Assembly: GCF_015627125.1 (NCBI RefSeq)
Contig: NZ_VTDO01000011.1
Coordinates: forward strand, 1 to 54,764
Reading direction: 5' to 3'
DNA length: 54,764 nt
Source: Acinetobacter rathckeae
GTDB lineage: Bacteria > Pseudomonadota > Gammaproteobacteria > Pseudomonadales > Moraxellaceae
In this document: positions 25,803 through 35,694 of the stretch, one piece after another
Position numbering within the stretch: position 1 is the stretch's first letter
Layout: every line of letters starts with the position of its first letter
Program-made: the position numbers and the translations under genes
Notes under the pieces: model-generated
What the model was told of the DNA's origin: nothing
Seen by the model: the letters and a program-made list of their open reading frames with translations, nothing else
Databases searched by the model: none

Positions 25803-26774
25803 TCATTCTATGCGTTTAAGTAATAATCCTGCACGTAAACCTAAAGCCACGTTTGGGTTTGGAAATAAAATATAAAAGTTTTCTGTGGCATACATGACAT
25901 CTTGTTCAGATGATTTAGCCACCCAATCGCCTTGTTTAAATAGCGAAAAATTAGCTGCATCTGGGCTTAAATTCAGTTGAAATGTTGCTGTTTTTTTAAT
26001 AATGGCCTGTTGGACTGCAAATTGTTTGATGGTTTCTTTACGGCGTAAAGGCAACGTATCTTGTGCAATCACTGCACGAAGTAACAGTTCTATCCCTGTA
26101 AAATCAGCCAAATGATTATGACCAAATGGCTTGGCTTTACCTAATTCTAAAGTCACGCTGTGCGCATGACATACTTGCATACTAAAATGGCTAAAGGTCA
26201 CACCTACACTATTATGATAGACCAATGCATCTAAATCTGCACACTTCAACTGCGCTAATAATAATGGGTCATAGGCATGTGTTTGATACGGCAACATCGC
26301 AAACGTTGGAAAAACCGCATCACGAATAGCAGTATGTAAATCATAATGATACCGCTGTGTATGCGGTGCAATATGATAAAAGTCTACACAATATTGCTCC
26401 AGCTTTTGTGCACGCTCCGTTTCAGCACATGACTCAATTTTTTGATATGCACCACAAAACATACGGTTCATATCATAGTCAATATAACGCATACCCTGCC
26501 GTATGGCTTCTGGATTACCTAAAATCAGCAATAGCCCGACATTTAACTGCAACCGATCTGCCATGAGGTCATCATAGATGTTAAATAACAACTCGATCGG
26601 TGCTGTTTCATTCCCATGAACACCTGCGGAAATCACCACTGAGCTGTTATAAGCCGTCTTCGGTGTAAAACACACCACACCTTCGTCCCACCATGACCAA
26701 TGAAAATTGGCTTCTTCCCCCTTTTTCACTAAAAGATCATGTGATGACTGTAAGACCTGCTGTAACATGTTCAT
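25803..26774 (-). CDS. astE: Succinylglutamate desuccinylase
   Basis: 323 residues. This zinc hydrolase releases glutamate and succinate from N-succinylglutamate, the last step of the arginine succinyltransferase pathway. Zinc-binding motif VVISAGVHGNETAPIELL near residue 50 (His and Glu) and YHYDLHTAI near residue 143 (His) are visible, and the catalytic Glu is in TLELGKAKPFG near residue 205. It is last of the ast genes, 21 bases after astB. Confidence 0.95.
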   Translation of the reverse strand: MNMLQQVLQSSHDLLVKKGEEANFHWSWWDEGVVCFTPKTAYNSSVVISAGVHGNETAPIELLFNIYDDLMADRLQLNVGLLLILGNPEAIRQGMRYIDYDMNRMFCGAYQKIESCAETERAQKLEQYCVDFYHIAPHTQRYHYDLHTAIRDAVFPTFAMLPYQTHAYDPLLLAQLKCADLDALVYHNSVGVTFSHFSMQVCHAHSVTLELGKAKPFGHNHLADFTGIELLLRAVIAQDTLPLRRKETIKQFAVQQAIIKKTATFQLNLSPDAANFSLFKQGDWVAKSSEQDVMYATENFYILFPNPNVALGLRAGLLLKRIE

Positions 26775-26795
26775 GTCATTCCCTCGGAGAACAAA

Positions 26796-28139
26796 TTAAA
26801 TACGCTGAAAATCGTATACTGAGCCCAGTTTTAAAATTTGTGTTAGCTCATCAAGTGCCGTTCTGTTTTCTTGCAGTAAAGCTGGATCTGCCAAGTCATG
26901 TTGTGACAATTCATCACGGTAATGTTTTTCAACCCAGTCTGTTAAAATTTCATACACCGCTTCATTCATAAAGACATGCTGATTAATCGCCTCAAGCTCA
27001 TCTTCATTGACAGCAACACGTAAGCGTAAACATGCTGGGCCACCACCATTACGCATACTTTCTCTTAAGTCAAAGACTTTAATTTGATCTATTGCTAAGC
27101 CTGACTGAGTCATTTCCGTAAGATAATCCCAAACGGCTTGATTTTGACGAGATTCTTCAGGTACAACTAAAGTCATTTTTCCGTCGGTACGGGTGAGTAT
27201 TTGGCTATTAAATAAATAGGTAGATACTGCATCTTGTACTGAAACACGAGAGTTCGGCACAATAATTGGGTTAAATGTTGCACCTAAGGCTGCCATTTTG
27301 GCTTCTATTTCAGCAAAAGCATGTGCTGTTTGTACAAAGGCATATTCATGGCAAAATAAAACTTGCTGATTACTCACCGCAATCACATCATTATGAAAAA
27401 CCCCCTGATCAATCACATCTGGGTTTTGCTGTAAAAATACAGTATTTAAATCACTTAAACCATGTAAGCGAGCAATTGCTTGACTGGCTTCCAAAGACTG
27501 TCTTGCAGGGTATTTTTTCGGCCCTAAATGATTGCCAATAAACTGTTGACCATAAACAAATACATTCAGACTCGGCTTGTCATAAGCACCGCCTAAACGG
27601 TTATGGTTGGCCGCTCCTTCGTCCCCAAATAAGGCTACACTTGGCAATGCATGGTGGTGGCTAAAATATTGTTCATCATGAAACATGGCTTGTAAAATAC
27701 GCCCCGTGGTTGGGTGTTCAATGGCACGATGAAACTTATTGTTTAGATTAGCCGGAGTAAAGTGTATTTTACCATCTGCACTGTCCGCTGAAGGCGTAAC
27801 GGTACACGAATTGGCTGTCCACATACTCGATGCCGAACTGAGTGATGACAGTAAATCAGGCGACGTTTTCATCGCCTGTGTAATGACTTGCTCATCTGTG
27901 CCACTAAAACCAAGTTGGCGTAATGTTGTTAAATGTGGGCGTTCTTGTGGTGCAAAAACCGCTTGCTTTAAGCCCATATCGGCCAAGGTTTTCATTTTTT
28001 CTAAGCCTTGCAATGCTGCAAGTTTAGGGTTCGAGGTATTTTTTTTATTTTTGGTCGATGCTTCATTGCCAAATGACAACCCTGCATAGTGATGCGTTGG
28101 GCCAACTAAACCATCAAAGTTAATTTCATAACCAGACAT
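26796..28139 (-). CDS. astB: N-succinylarginine dihydrolase
   Basis: 447 residues, the family length. It hydrolyses N2-succinylarginine to succinylornithine, CO2 and ammonia. The sequence opens [22 protein letters not shown] as in AstB of enterobacteria and pseudomonads. The amidinotransferase-fold motifs [26 protein letters not shown] (His-Asn) and [14 protein letters not shown] near residue 360, with the nucleophile Cys, are present. It is third from the end of the ast operon. Confidence 0.97.
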   Translation of the reverse strand: MSGYEINFDGLVGPTHHYAGLSFGNEASTKNKKNTSNPKLAALQGLEKMKTLADMGLKQAVFAPQERPHLTTLRQLGFSGTDEQVITQAMKTSPDLLSSLSSASSMWTANSCTVTPSADSADGKIHFTPANLNNKFHRAIEHPTTGRILQAMFHDEQYFSHHHALPSVALFGDEGAANHNRLGGAYDKPSLNVFVYGQQFIGNHLGPKKYPARQSLEASQAIARLHGLSDLNTVFLQQNPDVIDQGVFHNDVIAVSNQQVLFCHEYAFVQTAHAFAEIEAKMAALGATFNPIIVPNSRVSVQDAVSTYLFNSQILTRTDGKMTLVVPEESRQNQAVWDYLTEMTQSGLAIDQIKVFDLRESMRNGGGPACLRLRVAVNEDELEAINQHVFMNEAVYEILTDWVEKHYRDELSQHDLADPALLQENRTALDELTQILKLGSVYDFQRI

Positions 28140-28163
28140 AACAACACTCCTGTAAATCTATTT

Positions 28164-29645
<1,482 letters not shown>

Positions 29646-30668
29646 CTAAGTATTTAATGGCAATATCCGCACGTAGCTACCCGCGACTACATGCAGTTGT
29701 TGAGCTTGCATATGGGTTAAATAAATATGTTCTAAGTCCATTTCCGCTTCAACTAAAATGGCACAATAGTTTTGATAATCGTCATTGGCCACCATGAAAC
29801 GTGGGGCTTCTAATGGTGCTGAGGATTCTTGTATCACAACACAGCGTTGTTCGCTCTCTCGTACTGCACGTAAGTCTTCAATATTGGCTTCTATGGTCGG
29901 CCCTGCATCAAAAATATCAACATAGCCTTGATACTTTAAACCTTCAGTTTCCAATAAACGGTATGCAGGGCGTGTGTGTTCATGCACTTGACCAATCACT
30001 TGCTGTGCCTCTTTGGGCAATAGGTCAACATATACAGGAAAGCGTGGCATTAACTCGGCAATAAATACTTTCTGCCCTACACCACTTAAGTAGTCTGCTT
30101 TTGAAAAAGGCATATTAAAGAAATGATGACCCAAAGCAGACCAAAATGGTGAATGGCCGTGTTCATCACTATAGCCACGCATTTCTGCAATCAACTTCTG
30201 TTCAAATTTTTGCTGAAAAGCTGCAATGAATAAAAATCGAATTTTAGAAAGAAATTTACCATTTTGATTTTTTCTAAATTCAGGGTCTAAAAATAAGGTA
30301 CAAAGCTCACTTGAACCTGTATGGTCATTGCTTAAAAATAAGGTATCAAGTGATTGATAGACATTCAGTGCTTTAGAGGCATGCACCTGTTTACCCACAT
30401 GAAAATTATAAAACGGCTCAACTAGCCCAACCGCAACTTCTATACCACTGACACCCACCACTTTTTGCTGCGTGGTATCTTCTAAAACAAATAAATAGCC
30501 TTGCTCACTTTTTTCCAAGTGGCCTTGGCGTGTCTGTTCTGTACGCACAAGTTTTGCAATTAATGCATCTTCATTTTCAGGCAAAGAAGTCAGGCCAATG
30601 CCTGACTTTTTCGCTAAAATATAGATGTCATTTAAATCACGTTGCTCGGCGTGTCGCACTCTCATCAT
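29646..30668 (-). CDS. astA: Arginine N-succinyltransferase
   Basis: 340 residues. It transfers succinyl from succinyl-CoA to arginine, the entry step of the pathway. It starts [28 protein letters not shown], the AstA N terminus, followed by the GNAT-like segments [13 protein letters not shown] (here [19 protein letters not shown]) and [15 protein letters not shown] near residue 185. Two ATG codons are adjacent at the start; the first is taken. The gene follows astC by 20 bases. Confidence 0.96.
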   Translation of the reverse strand: MMRVRHAEQRDLNDIYILAKKSGIGLTSLPENEDALIAKLVRTEQTRQGHLEKSEQGYLFVLEDTTQQKVVGVSGIEVAVGLVEPFYNFHVGKQVHASKALNVYQSLDTLFLSNDHTGSSELCTLFLDPEFRKNQNGKFLSKIRFLFIAAFQQKFEQKLIAEMRGYSDEHGHSPFWSALGHHFFNMPFSKADYLSGVGQKVFIAELMPRFPVYVDLLPKEAQQVIGQVHEHTRPAYRLLETEGLKYQGYVDIFDAGPTIEANIEDLRAVRESEQRCVVIQESSAPLEAPRFMVANDDYQNYCAILVEAEMDLEHIYLTHMQAQQLHVVAGSYVRILPLNT

Positions 30669-30688
30669 GCTAAACCCACCTTGAATGA

Positions 30689-31900
30689 TTAAACTGTAGT
30701 AAAGCTTGCTAAAGCCTGTTCAAAACGTGCCAAACCTGTGGCCACTTCTTCTTCAGTAATCACCAATGCGGGTGCAAAACGCACGACATTTGGCCCTGCA
30801 ATCAGTACCAATAAGCCATGTTCAGCACATAGAGTCATGATCTCTTTGGCACGACCTGCGTATTGAGCATTTAACACACAACCAATCAGTAGGCCTTGAC
30901 CACGTACTTGTTCAAACACTGCATATTTGTCATTCAGTGCCTGTAAACCTGTAAAAAATTGTTCAGAACGCTGTTTCACGCCATCCAAGGTTTCTGGACG
31001 ATTCACATACTCAAACACCGCATTCGCAACTGCACAGCCTAGTGGATTACCACCGTAGGTTGTACCGTGGTCACCAATGGCATATTGGCTCGCATAATGA
31101 TCTGTTGTAATCATCGCCCCGATTGGGAAGCCACCGCCAAGTGCTTTAGCCGTGGTTAAAATATCTGGAGTAACACCTGTATTCATATAGGCATACAAAG
31201 CACCTGTACGGCCAACACCTGTTTGCACTTCATCAAAAATTAATACTGCACCCACTTCATCACAACGACGGCGTAAACCCTGTAAAAACTCAACTTGAGC
31301 AGGTACTACCCCACCTTCACCTTGTATTGGCTCAACAATCACCGCACAGGTTTTTTCACCAATTACAGCCAATGCTGCATCTAAGTCGTTGTAATCTACA
31401 TGCTCAATATTTGCAGGCAATGGTGCAAAGTCTTGTGAATATTTGGGCTGACCACCCGCAGTCACGGTAAATAAAGTACGACCATGAAAGGCATTTTTAA
31501 AGGCGACAATTTGGTTTTTATCTACTTGGCCACTTTTTAGACCAATTTTACGAGCTAGCTTTAAAGCCGCTTCGTTGGCCTCTGCACCAGAGTTAGAGAA
31601 AAAGACTTTATCTGCAAAGGTATGTTCTACCAAGTTTTTCGCCAAACGTAATACGGGTTCATTGGTATAGACATTACTCACATGCCATAGTTTTTGTGCT
31701 TGCTCTGTCAATGCATTGACTGCAATAGGGTGTGCATGCCCTAAAGCATTCACGGCAATCCCCCCTGCAAAATCGATATATTCTTTATCATTTTGGTCCC
31801 ACACTCGAGAGCCTTGACCATGAGTCAGTACAAACTGTGCTGGTGAAAATACTGGAACCATATAGTCGTCAAAATGATGTCTTTGAATCTGATCTTGCAT
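30689..31900 (-). CDS. astC: Succinylornithine / acetylornithine aminotransferase
   Basis: 403 residues, PLP-dependent class III aminotransferase. It converts succinylornithine to succinylglutamate semialdehyde using 2-oxoglutarate, producing glutamate that the upstream gdhA gene product can oxidise. Motifs: [15 protein letters not shown] near residue 105, [12 protein letters not shown] near 220 (PLP-pyridine Asp), and [14 protein letters not shown] near 250 (Schiff-base Lys). ArgD is very similar, but the ast context favours AstC. Confidence 0.93.
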   Translation of the reverse strand: MQDQIQRHHFDDYMVPVFSPAQFVLTHGQGSRVWDQNDKEYIDFAGGIAVNALGHAHPIAVNALTEQAQKLWHVSNVYTNEPVLRLAKNLVEHTFADKVFFSNSGAEANEAALKLARKIGLKSGQVDKNQIVAFKNAFHGRTLFTVTAGGQPKYSQDFAPLPANIEHVDYNDLDAALAVIGEKTCAVIVEPIQGEGGVVPAQVEFLQGLRRRCDEVGAVLIFDEVQTGVGRTGALYAYMNTGVTPDILTTAKALGGGFPIGAMITTDHYASQYAIGDHGTTYGGNPLGCAVANAVFEYVNRPETLDGVKQRSEQFFTGLQALNDKYAVFEQVRGQGLLIGCVLNAQYAGRAKEIMTLCAEHGLLVLIAGPNVVRFAPALVITEEEVATGLARFEQALASFTTV

Positions 31901-31971
31901 GCCAACCTCAACTCAGCACATAAATGTGCGTTTCATAAAAATAATTATATTAATCGGTTATTAGATAGTAG

Positions 31972-32001
31972 CATTTAGGCCATGATTTCATAGCCTAAAT
32001 G
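31972..32001. repeat. 30-base near-perfect dyad between gdhA and astC
   Basis: CATTTAGGC (31972-31980) and GCCTAAATG (31993-32001) form perfect 9-base arms, and the inner bases TGA-TT-TCA continue the symmetry with one mismatched pair. It lies 21 bases after the gdhA stop and about 70 before astC. No T-run follows on the minus strand, so it is more like an operator, attenuator or RNA processing hairpin than a simple terminator. Confidence 0.5.
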
Positions 32002-32021
32002 TGTATTTATATAAATTTATT

Positions 32022-33293
32022 TTAACCAGGGAAAATACCACGTTCTTTACGGGCTTTTAAAATACGCTCACATGCCAAAATATAAGCAGCTGTACGTAAA
32101 CTACAGCCTTTTTCTGTGGCAGTATTCCAAACATCTGCAACGGCGTTAATCATGAGCTTATCTAAACGCTCATTAATTTCATCTTCGCTCCAGAAATAGC
32201 TTGCCATGTCTTGTACCCATTCAAAGTAACTGACCGTCACACCACCAGCATTACAAATCACGTCAGGCACAATCGTTACACCACGTGCAATTAAGGCATC
32301 ATCTGCTTCTGGATATGTCGGGCCATTTGCCCCTTCTAGTACCATTTTTGCCGTTAAACGCTCAGCTCTTGCCACAGTAATTTGCCCCTCTAATGCAGCA
32401 GGAACAAAAATATCCATGTCTAAATCCCACATGGCTTCATTGTCTATGGCTTCTGCATCACTAAACCCAGCAACCCCCTGATGCTCTGCAACATATTTTT
32501 GCAATGCTTTCACATCTAAACCATTTGCGGCAAAAATTGTGCCTGTATGGTCTTGTACAGCGACAACTTTTGCACCTGCTTGGTTAAATAAGTACGCAGC
32601 TTCACTACCTACATTACCAAAACCTTGCACCACAACTTTACTACCTTCAAGAGATAGTCCAATTTTCTTAGCTGCTTCAACCCCCGTGACAAACACGCCA
32701 CGACCTGTTGCACGTACACGACCAAGCGAACCGCCTAAGTGTACAGGCTTACCTGTGACCACACCTGTGACCGTATGACCTTGACCGGTTGAATAGGTGT
32801 CCATCATCCAGCCCATAATATTTGGGTTTGTACCCACATCAGGTGCAGGAATATCTTTTTGTGGGCCAATGATTGGGCTAATTTCAGTGGTAAAACGGCG
32901 TGTTAAACGCTCAAGCTCACGAGTTGAGAGTTTGCGTGGGTCAACACGCACACCACCTTTAGCACCACCAAAAGGTAAATTAAGTACTGCTGTTTTAATA
33001 GTCATCCATGCAGACAATGCCATGACTTCATTTAGATCAACACTCGGGTGATAACGAATACCCCCCTTACCTGGCCCACGAGATAAGTTATGCTGAACAC
33101 GGTAGCCTTCAAAGTGTTGAATAGAGCCATCGTCCATTACAATAGGTACATCTACAATTAATGCACGCTTTGGACGTTTGAGGGTATCTAAATAAGGGGT
33201 TAAATCACCAAGATAGGGTGCAACACGATCAATCTGTGCGAGATAGGTTTGCCAAGCATTGGTATTTTCGTTTGCATAAGAAAGGTTTGACAT
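32022..33293 (-). CDS. gdhA: Glutamate dehydrogenase
   Basis: 423 residues, the size of hexameric catabolic NAD-type enzymes. It interconverts glutamate and 2-oxoglutarate plus ammonia. The signature [15 protein letters not shown] near residue 105 holds the catalytic Lys; [12 protein letters not shown], the Rossmann [13 protein letters not shown] near 225 and [15 protein letters not shown] near 345 follow. It is directly upstream of astC, so glutamate released from arginine can be fed into the TCA cycle. Coenzyme preference is not certain from sequence by eye. Confidence 0.95.
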   Translation of the reverse strand: MSNLSYANENTNAWQTYLAQIDRVAPYLGDLTPYLDTLKRPKRALIVDVPIVMDDGSIQHFEGYRVQHNLSRGPGKGGIRYHPSVDLNEVMALSAWMTIKTAVLNLPFGGAKGGVRVDPRKLSTRELERLTRRFTTEISPIIGPQKDIPAPDVGTNPNIMGWMMDTYSTGQGHTVTGVVTGKPVHLGGSLGRVRATGRGVFVTGVEAAKKIGLSLEGSKVVVQGFGNVGSEAAYLFNQAGAKVVAVQDHTGTIFAANGLDVKALQKYVAEHQGVAGFSDAEAIDNEAMWDLDMDIFVPAALEGQITVARAERLTAKMVLEGANGPTYPEADDALIARGVTIVPDVICNAGGVTVSYFEWVQDMASYFWSEDEINERLDKLMINAVADVWNTATEKGCSLRTAAYILACERILKARKERGIFPG

Positions 33294-33334
33294 ATATTCC
33301 TTGACCTTTTCATTGTTTTTGGACAGTCAAAACC

Positions 33335-33370
33335 ATACATCACAGATATTGGGCCTGTATTGTGATGTAT
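33335..33370. promoter_or_regulatory. Large inverted repeat upstream of gdhA, candidate operator
   Basis: ATACATCACA (33335-33344) and TGTGATGTAT (33361-33370) are perfect 10-base arms with a 16-base spacer, 42-77 bases upstream of the gdhA ATG. TGTGAT half sites recall CRP/FNR-like sites but the spacing is wrong for Crp. It is a candidate site for a dimeric or tetrameric regulator of glutamate/arginine catabolism. Confidence 0.5.
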
Positions 33371-33506
33371 ACATTCACTGCCCGCTATTTTGTTCAACCG
33401 TGTGGTTGTATTTATTCAATATGAGTTGTAACTGACTCTTTTTATAAATCACAATACCCGAAGAATCGGTTACTTGAATAAGTGCTAATTATCATATACC
33501 TGCCCT

Positions 33507-33532
33507 TAAAAAAAGCAACTATAAAGCTTGCT
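33507..33532 (-). terminator. Probable terminator after tonB
   Basis: On the minus strand AGCAA, a 9-base loop and TTGCT are followed by seven T residues (the A-run at 33507-33513). The stem is short, so confidence is moderate. It would end the exbB-exbD-tonB transcript. Confidence 0.45.
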
Positions 33533-33598
33533 ATTTATAATCACAAAAACCTATCAGATTAAAAATAATTATTTGAATTTTAATATTTTTTAAAAAAC

Positions 33599-34420
33599 CT
33601 ACCTAATAACCAAAGAAAATTTAATTGGTGTACTTAATTCTAAAGGATTACCTTTTACATCTTCAGGTGGTGGTGGAAGTGGACTAGCACGCTTTACAGC
33701 AAAAAGAGCTTCGTCATCTAAGTCCTTAAATCCACTACTCTCTATCAGATGAACAGATAAAACTTCACCTTTTCTATTCACAATATAATGTACAACAGCA
33801 ACACCCTCTTGGCGATTAAATTGAGATTTTCGAGGATAACGCTTAAATTGCTCAAGACGACTTAATACCATTAATTGCCAAGAAAGGGTTATTTTCTGCA
33901 ATGATTCACCACTTAGATTTTGGTTTGCCGCACTTTTTTCATCTCTGATAGCATGATTAGAAGGAGGTGCAGAGGTTTGATCGACTTCTTTTTGATTGAT
34001 CTCATTATTCTTTTTTGGAGTATTTTTATTTTCCTGAATATCTTCTGAATTTAACTCTTCCACAGGTACAGATCTTGATGACACTTTCGATGGCTTTGGA
34101 ATAATAACTTCTGCTTTTTTCGATACAACAGGTTCAAGGAATACCGTTGGTTTTGCGACTGTAGCTTTTGGATTAGATAGTGATTGATGCTGCTCTTGCT
34201 TTAGCTCGCCTACAGGAAGAGAACTTGGTTTAGAATCCTTAACAGTTGGTGGCAACTGAGTTAATTCTAACATCACAGCTTGAGGTTTTTGAGGTATAAT
34301 TATCGTAGCGACCTCACTTCCTTTTAAAAGCCAATATATCGCAATAATATATATCAGCATTACTATAATGAAGCTCACAAACCAACGGCTTAGCTGGCGA
34401 TCTTTTTCAATCATACTCAT
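33599..34420 (-). CDS. tonB: TonB energy transducer
   Basis: 273 residues. One N-terminal membrane helix (WFVSFIIVMLIYIIAIYWLL, about residues 12-31), a long Pro/Lys/Glu/Ser-rich periplasmic spacer, and a C-terminal TonB domain with GVAVVHYIVNRKGEVLSVHLIESSGFKDLDDEALFAVKRASPLPPPP, where the SSG..LD.EAL motif contacts the TonB box of receptors. It overlaps exbD by 4 bases (ATGA). It is probably a dedicated TonB for the heme receptor encoded upstream in the same cluster. Confidence 0.95.
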   Translation of the reverse strand: MSMIEKDRQLSRWFVSFIIVMLIYIIAIYWLLKGSEVATIIIPQKPQAVMLELTQLPPTVKDSKPSSLPVGELKQEQHQSLSNPKATVAKPTVFLEPVVSKKAEVIIPKPSKVSSRSVPVEELNSEDIQENKNTPKKNNEINQKEVDQTSAPPSNHAIRDEKSAANQNLSGESLQKITLSWQLMVLSRLEQFKRYPRKSQFNRQEGVAVVHYIVNRKGEVLSVHLIESSGFKDLDDEALFAVKRASPLPPPPEDVKGNPLELSTPIKFSLVIR

Positions 34421-34833
34421 ATAGATGAACCATCTAAACCGACAAGTGCAACCTTCAAATATCCAGCCTGACGCAATACATTAATCGTATTCATCACACT
34501 TTCATATGAAATACTCTTGTCAGCACGTAAAAAAATACGTTCATCATGATTATTATGACTGAGTAGATCTAAAGTTTTAGTTAGCTGTGATGAGTCTATA
34601 GAGCTATCATTTAAAGCCAGTGACAAATCTTTTTTTATAGTCACATAAATTGGATTAGTTGGCTCTTGTTGTTTCTTCTCTGTACTTGCAGGTAAATCAA
34701 TAGGTACATTAACTGTAGAAAGTGGTGCAACCACCATAAAAATAATTAGTAAAACCAACATAACATCAATAAATGGCGTGATATTTATATTATGGCTTTC
34801 TTCTAAAATATCTCTAGATCGATTTCGCTTCAT
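34417..34833 (-). CDS. exbD: Biopolymer transport protein ExbD
   Basis: 138 residues. One membrane helix after NINITPFIDVMLVLLIIFMV, where the Asp of PFIDVML is the proton-path residue, then a periplasmic domain. With ExbB it uses the proton gradient to energise TonB. Its ATG overlaps the last base of exbB (TAATG). Confidence 0.96.
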   Translation of the reverse strand: MKRNRSRDILEESHNINITPFIDVMLVLLIIFMVVAPLSTVNVPIDLPASTEKKQQEPTNPIYVTIKKDLSLALNDSSIDSSQLTKTLDLLSHNNHDERIFLRADKSISYESVMNTINVLRQAGYLKVALVGLDGSSI

Positions 34834-35552
34834 TATAAACTAGACTCTGTTCTTTCGACATTTTGAAGTTCTTCGTAGTAATCTAAGTCACGAGATACTA
34901 TTTGTTGCGTTAATAAAGATACACAGCCAAGGTTCTCATTCATAGTATTTAACACACGAGTAAAGTAGTTATAAATAATAACTGCTGGTATCGCTGCCAT
35001 TAAGCCAAATGCTGTTGCAAGAAGTGCTTCTGCAATACCTGGTGCAACAACTGCAAGGCTAGTTGTATTACTTTGTGTAATTCCAATAAAACTATTCATA
35101 ATGCCCCACACGGTGCCGAATAAGCCAATAAAAGGAGAAACTGCACCTATTGTTGCTAATAGACCGATCCCCTTTTTTAAATGTCGCGAGTATAAGAGCT
35201 CAACATTTTCTAATCTGACAGCAATACGCTCTTTCATACCTGAATATTTGGCCAAGCCTTTCGACTGCTCAAACTCTGTATCTATTTCATCTAGGAAGTC
35301 TTGAATTACGCTATTTTTAACATCTAGAGATATCGAAATATCTTTCAAGATTTTTATAGAGCCGAGTACTTTATAACTTTGGTAAAGATGTGCATTTATT
35401 TTTCGTAATTCTAAGCTCTTTGCAATTAAAATCGTCCATGTAGCAATAGATGCAATAATCAGTAATATCATTGTACTTTGCACAACCCAATCGGCATGTA
35501 AAAACATGCTCCATGGGTTTAAAACAACTGAAGTTTTTGAATCAATCGCCAT
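34833..35552 (-). CDS. exbB: MotA/TolQ/ExbB proton channel protein
   Basis: 239 residues with three membrane helices: one near residue 28-48, and two in the conserved C-terminal part (GLLATIGAVSPFIGLFGTVWGIMNSF and VAPGIAEALLATAFGLMAAIPAVIIYNYF). These motifs define ExbB/TolQ. The context with ExbD, TonB and a TonB-dependent receptor favours ExbB over TolQ. It begins 125 bases after the receptor gene. Confidence 0.95.
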   Translation of the reverse strand: MAIDSKTSVVLNPWSMFLHADWVVQSTMILLIIASIATWTILIAKSLELRKINAHLYQSYKVLGSIKILKDISISLDVKNSVIQDFLDEIDTEFEQSKGLAKYSGMKERIAVRLENVELLYSRHLKKGIGLLATIGAVSPFIGLFGTVWGIMNSFIGITQSNTTSLAVVAPGIAEALLATAFGLMAAIPAVIIYNYFTRVLNTMNENLGCVSLLTQQIVSRDLDYYEELQNVERTESSL

Positions 35553-35585
35553 GATGTATGCTCAATCATTAATTTTCTAAACTTT

Positions 35586-35622
35586 AAGAGCATCGGATAT
35601 ATCAAATGTAACCAATGCTCTT
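35586..35622 (-). terminator. Hairpin between the receptor gene and exbB
   Basis: AAGAGCAT (35586-35593) and ATGCTCTT (35615-35622) form a perfect 8-base stem with a 21-base loop, downstream of the receptor stop and upstream of exbB. On the minus strand AAAGTTTAG follows, a poor T-run, so partial read-through into exbB is likely. Confidence 0.4.
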
Positions 35623-35631
35623 TAATTAAAT

Positions 35632-35694
35632 AAAGTTAAAAGTTAAAAGTTAAAAGTTAAAAGTTAAAAGTTAAAAGTTAAAAGTTAAAAGTTA
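35632..35694. repeat. Nine-copy 7-base tandem repeat at the receptor 3' end
   Basis: The unit AAAGTTA is repeated nine times without error (GTT at 35635, 35642 and every 7 bases to 35691). On the minus strand it reads ACTTTTA-ACTTTTA and the first copies encode the last residues of the receptor (Thr-Phe-Asn-Phe-stop). The other copies lie after the stop codon. Perfect identity suggests recent slippage expansion. Confidence 0.95.

Larger units (their letters stand above)
33294..33598. other. Intergenic region upstream of gdhA
   Basis: This 305-base stretch holds the gdhA leader with a large dyad (33335-33370) and a terminator-like hairpin for the tonB gene on the minus strand (33507-33532). 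I see no further gene. A sigma-54 type GG/GC element was looked for and not found. Confidence 0.5.

Noticed and set aside
33294..33600. Sigma-54 promoter for gdhA
   Set aside because: No TGGCA-N7-TGC type element was found on the minus strand in this interval.
35632..35694. Phase-variable switch of the receptor reading frame
   Set aside because: The stop codon lies in the first copies of the repeat, so copy number changes do not shift the frame of the receptor in a meaningful way; most of the repeat is outside the coding region.
35632..35694. CRISPR array
   Set aside because: The units are 7 bases with no spacers; this is a simple tandem repeat. No CRISPR array or cas gene was seen anywhere in the window.
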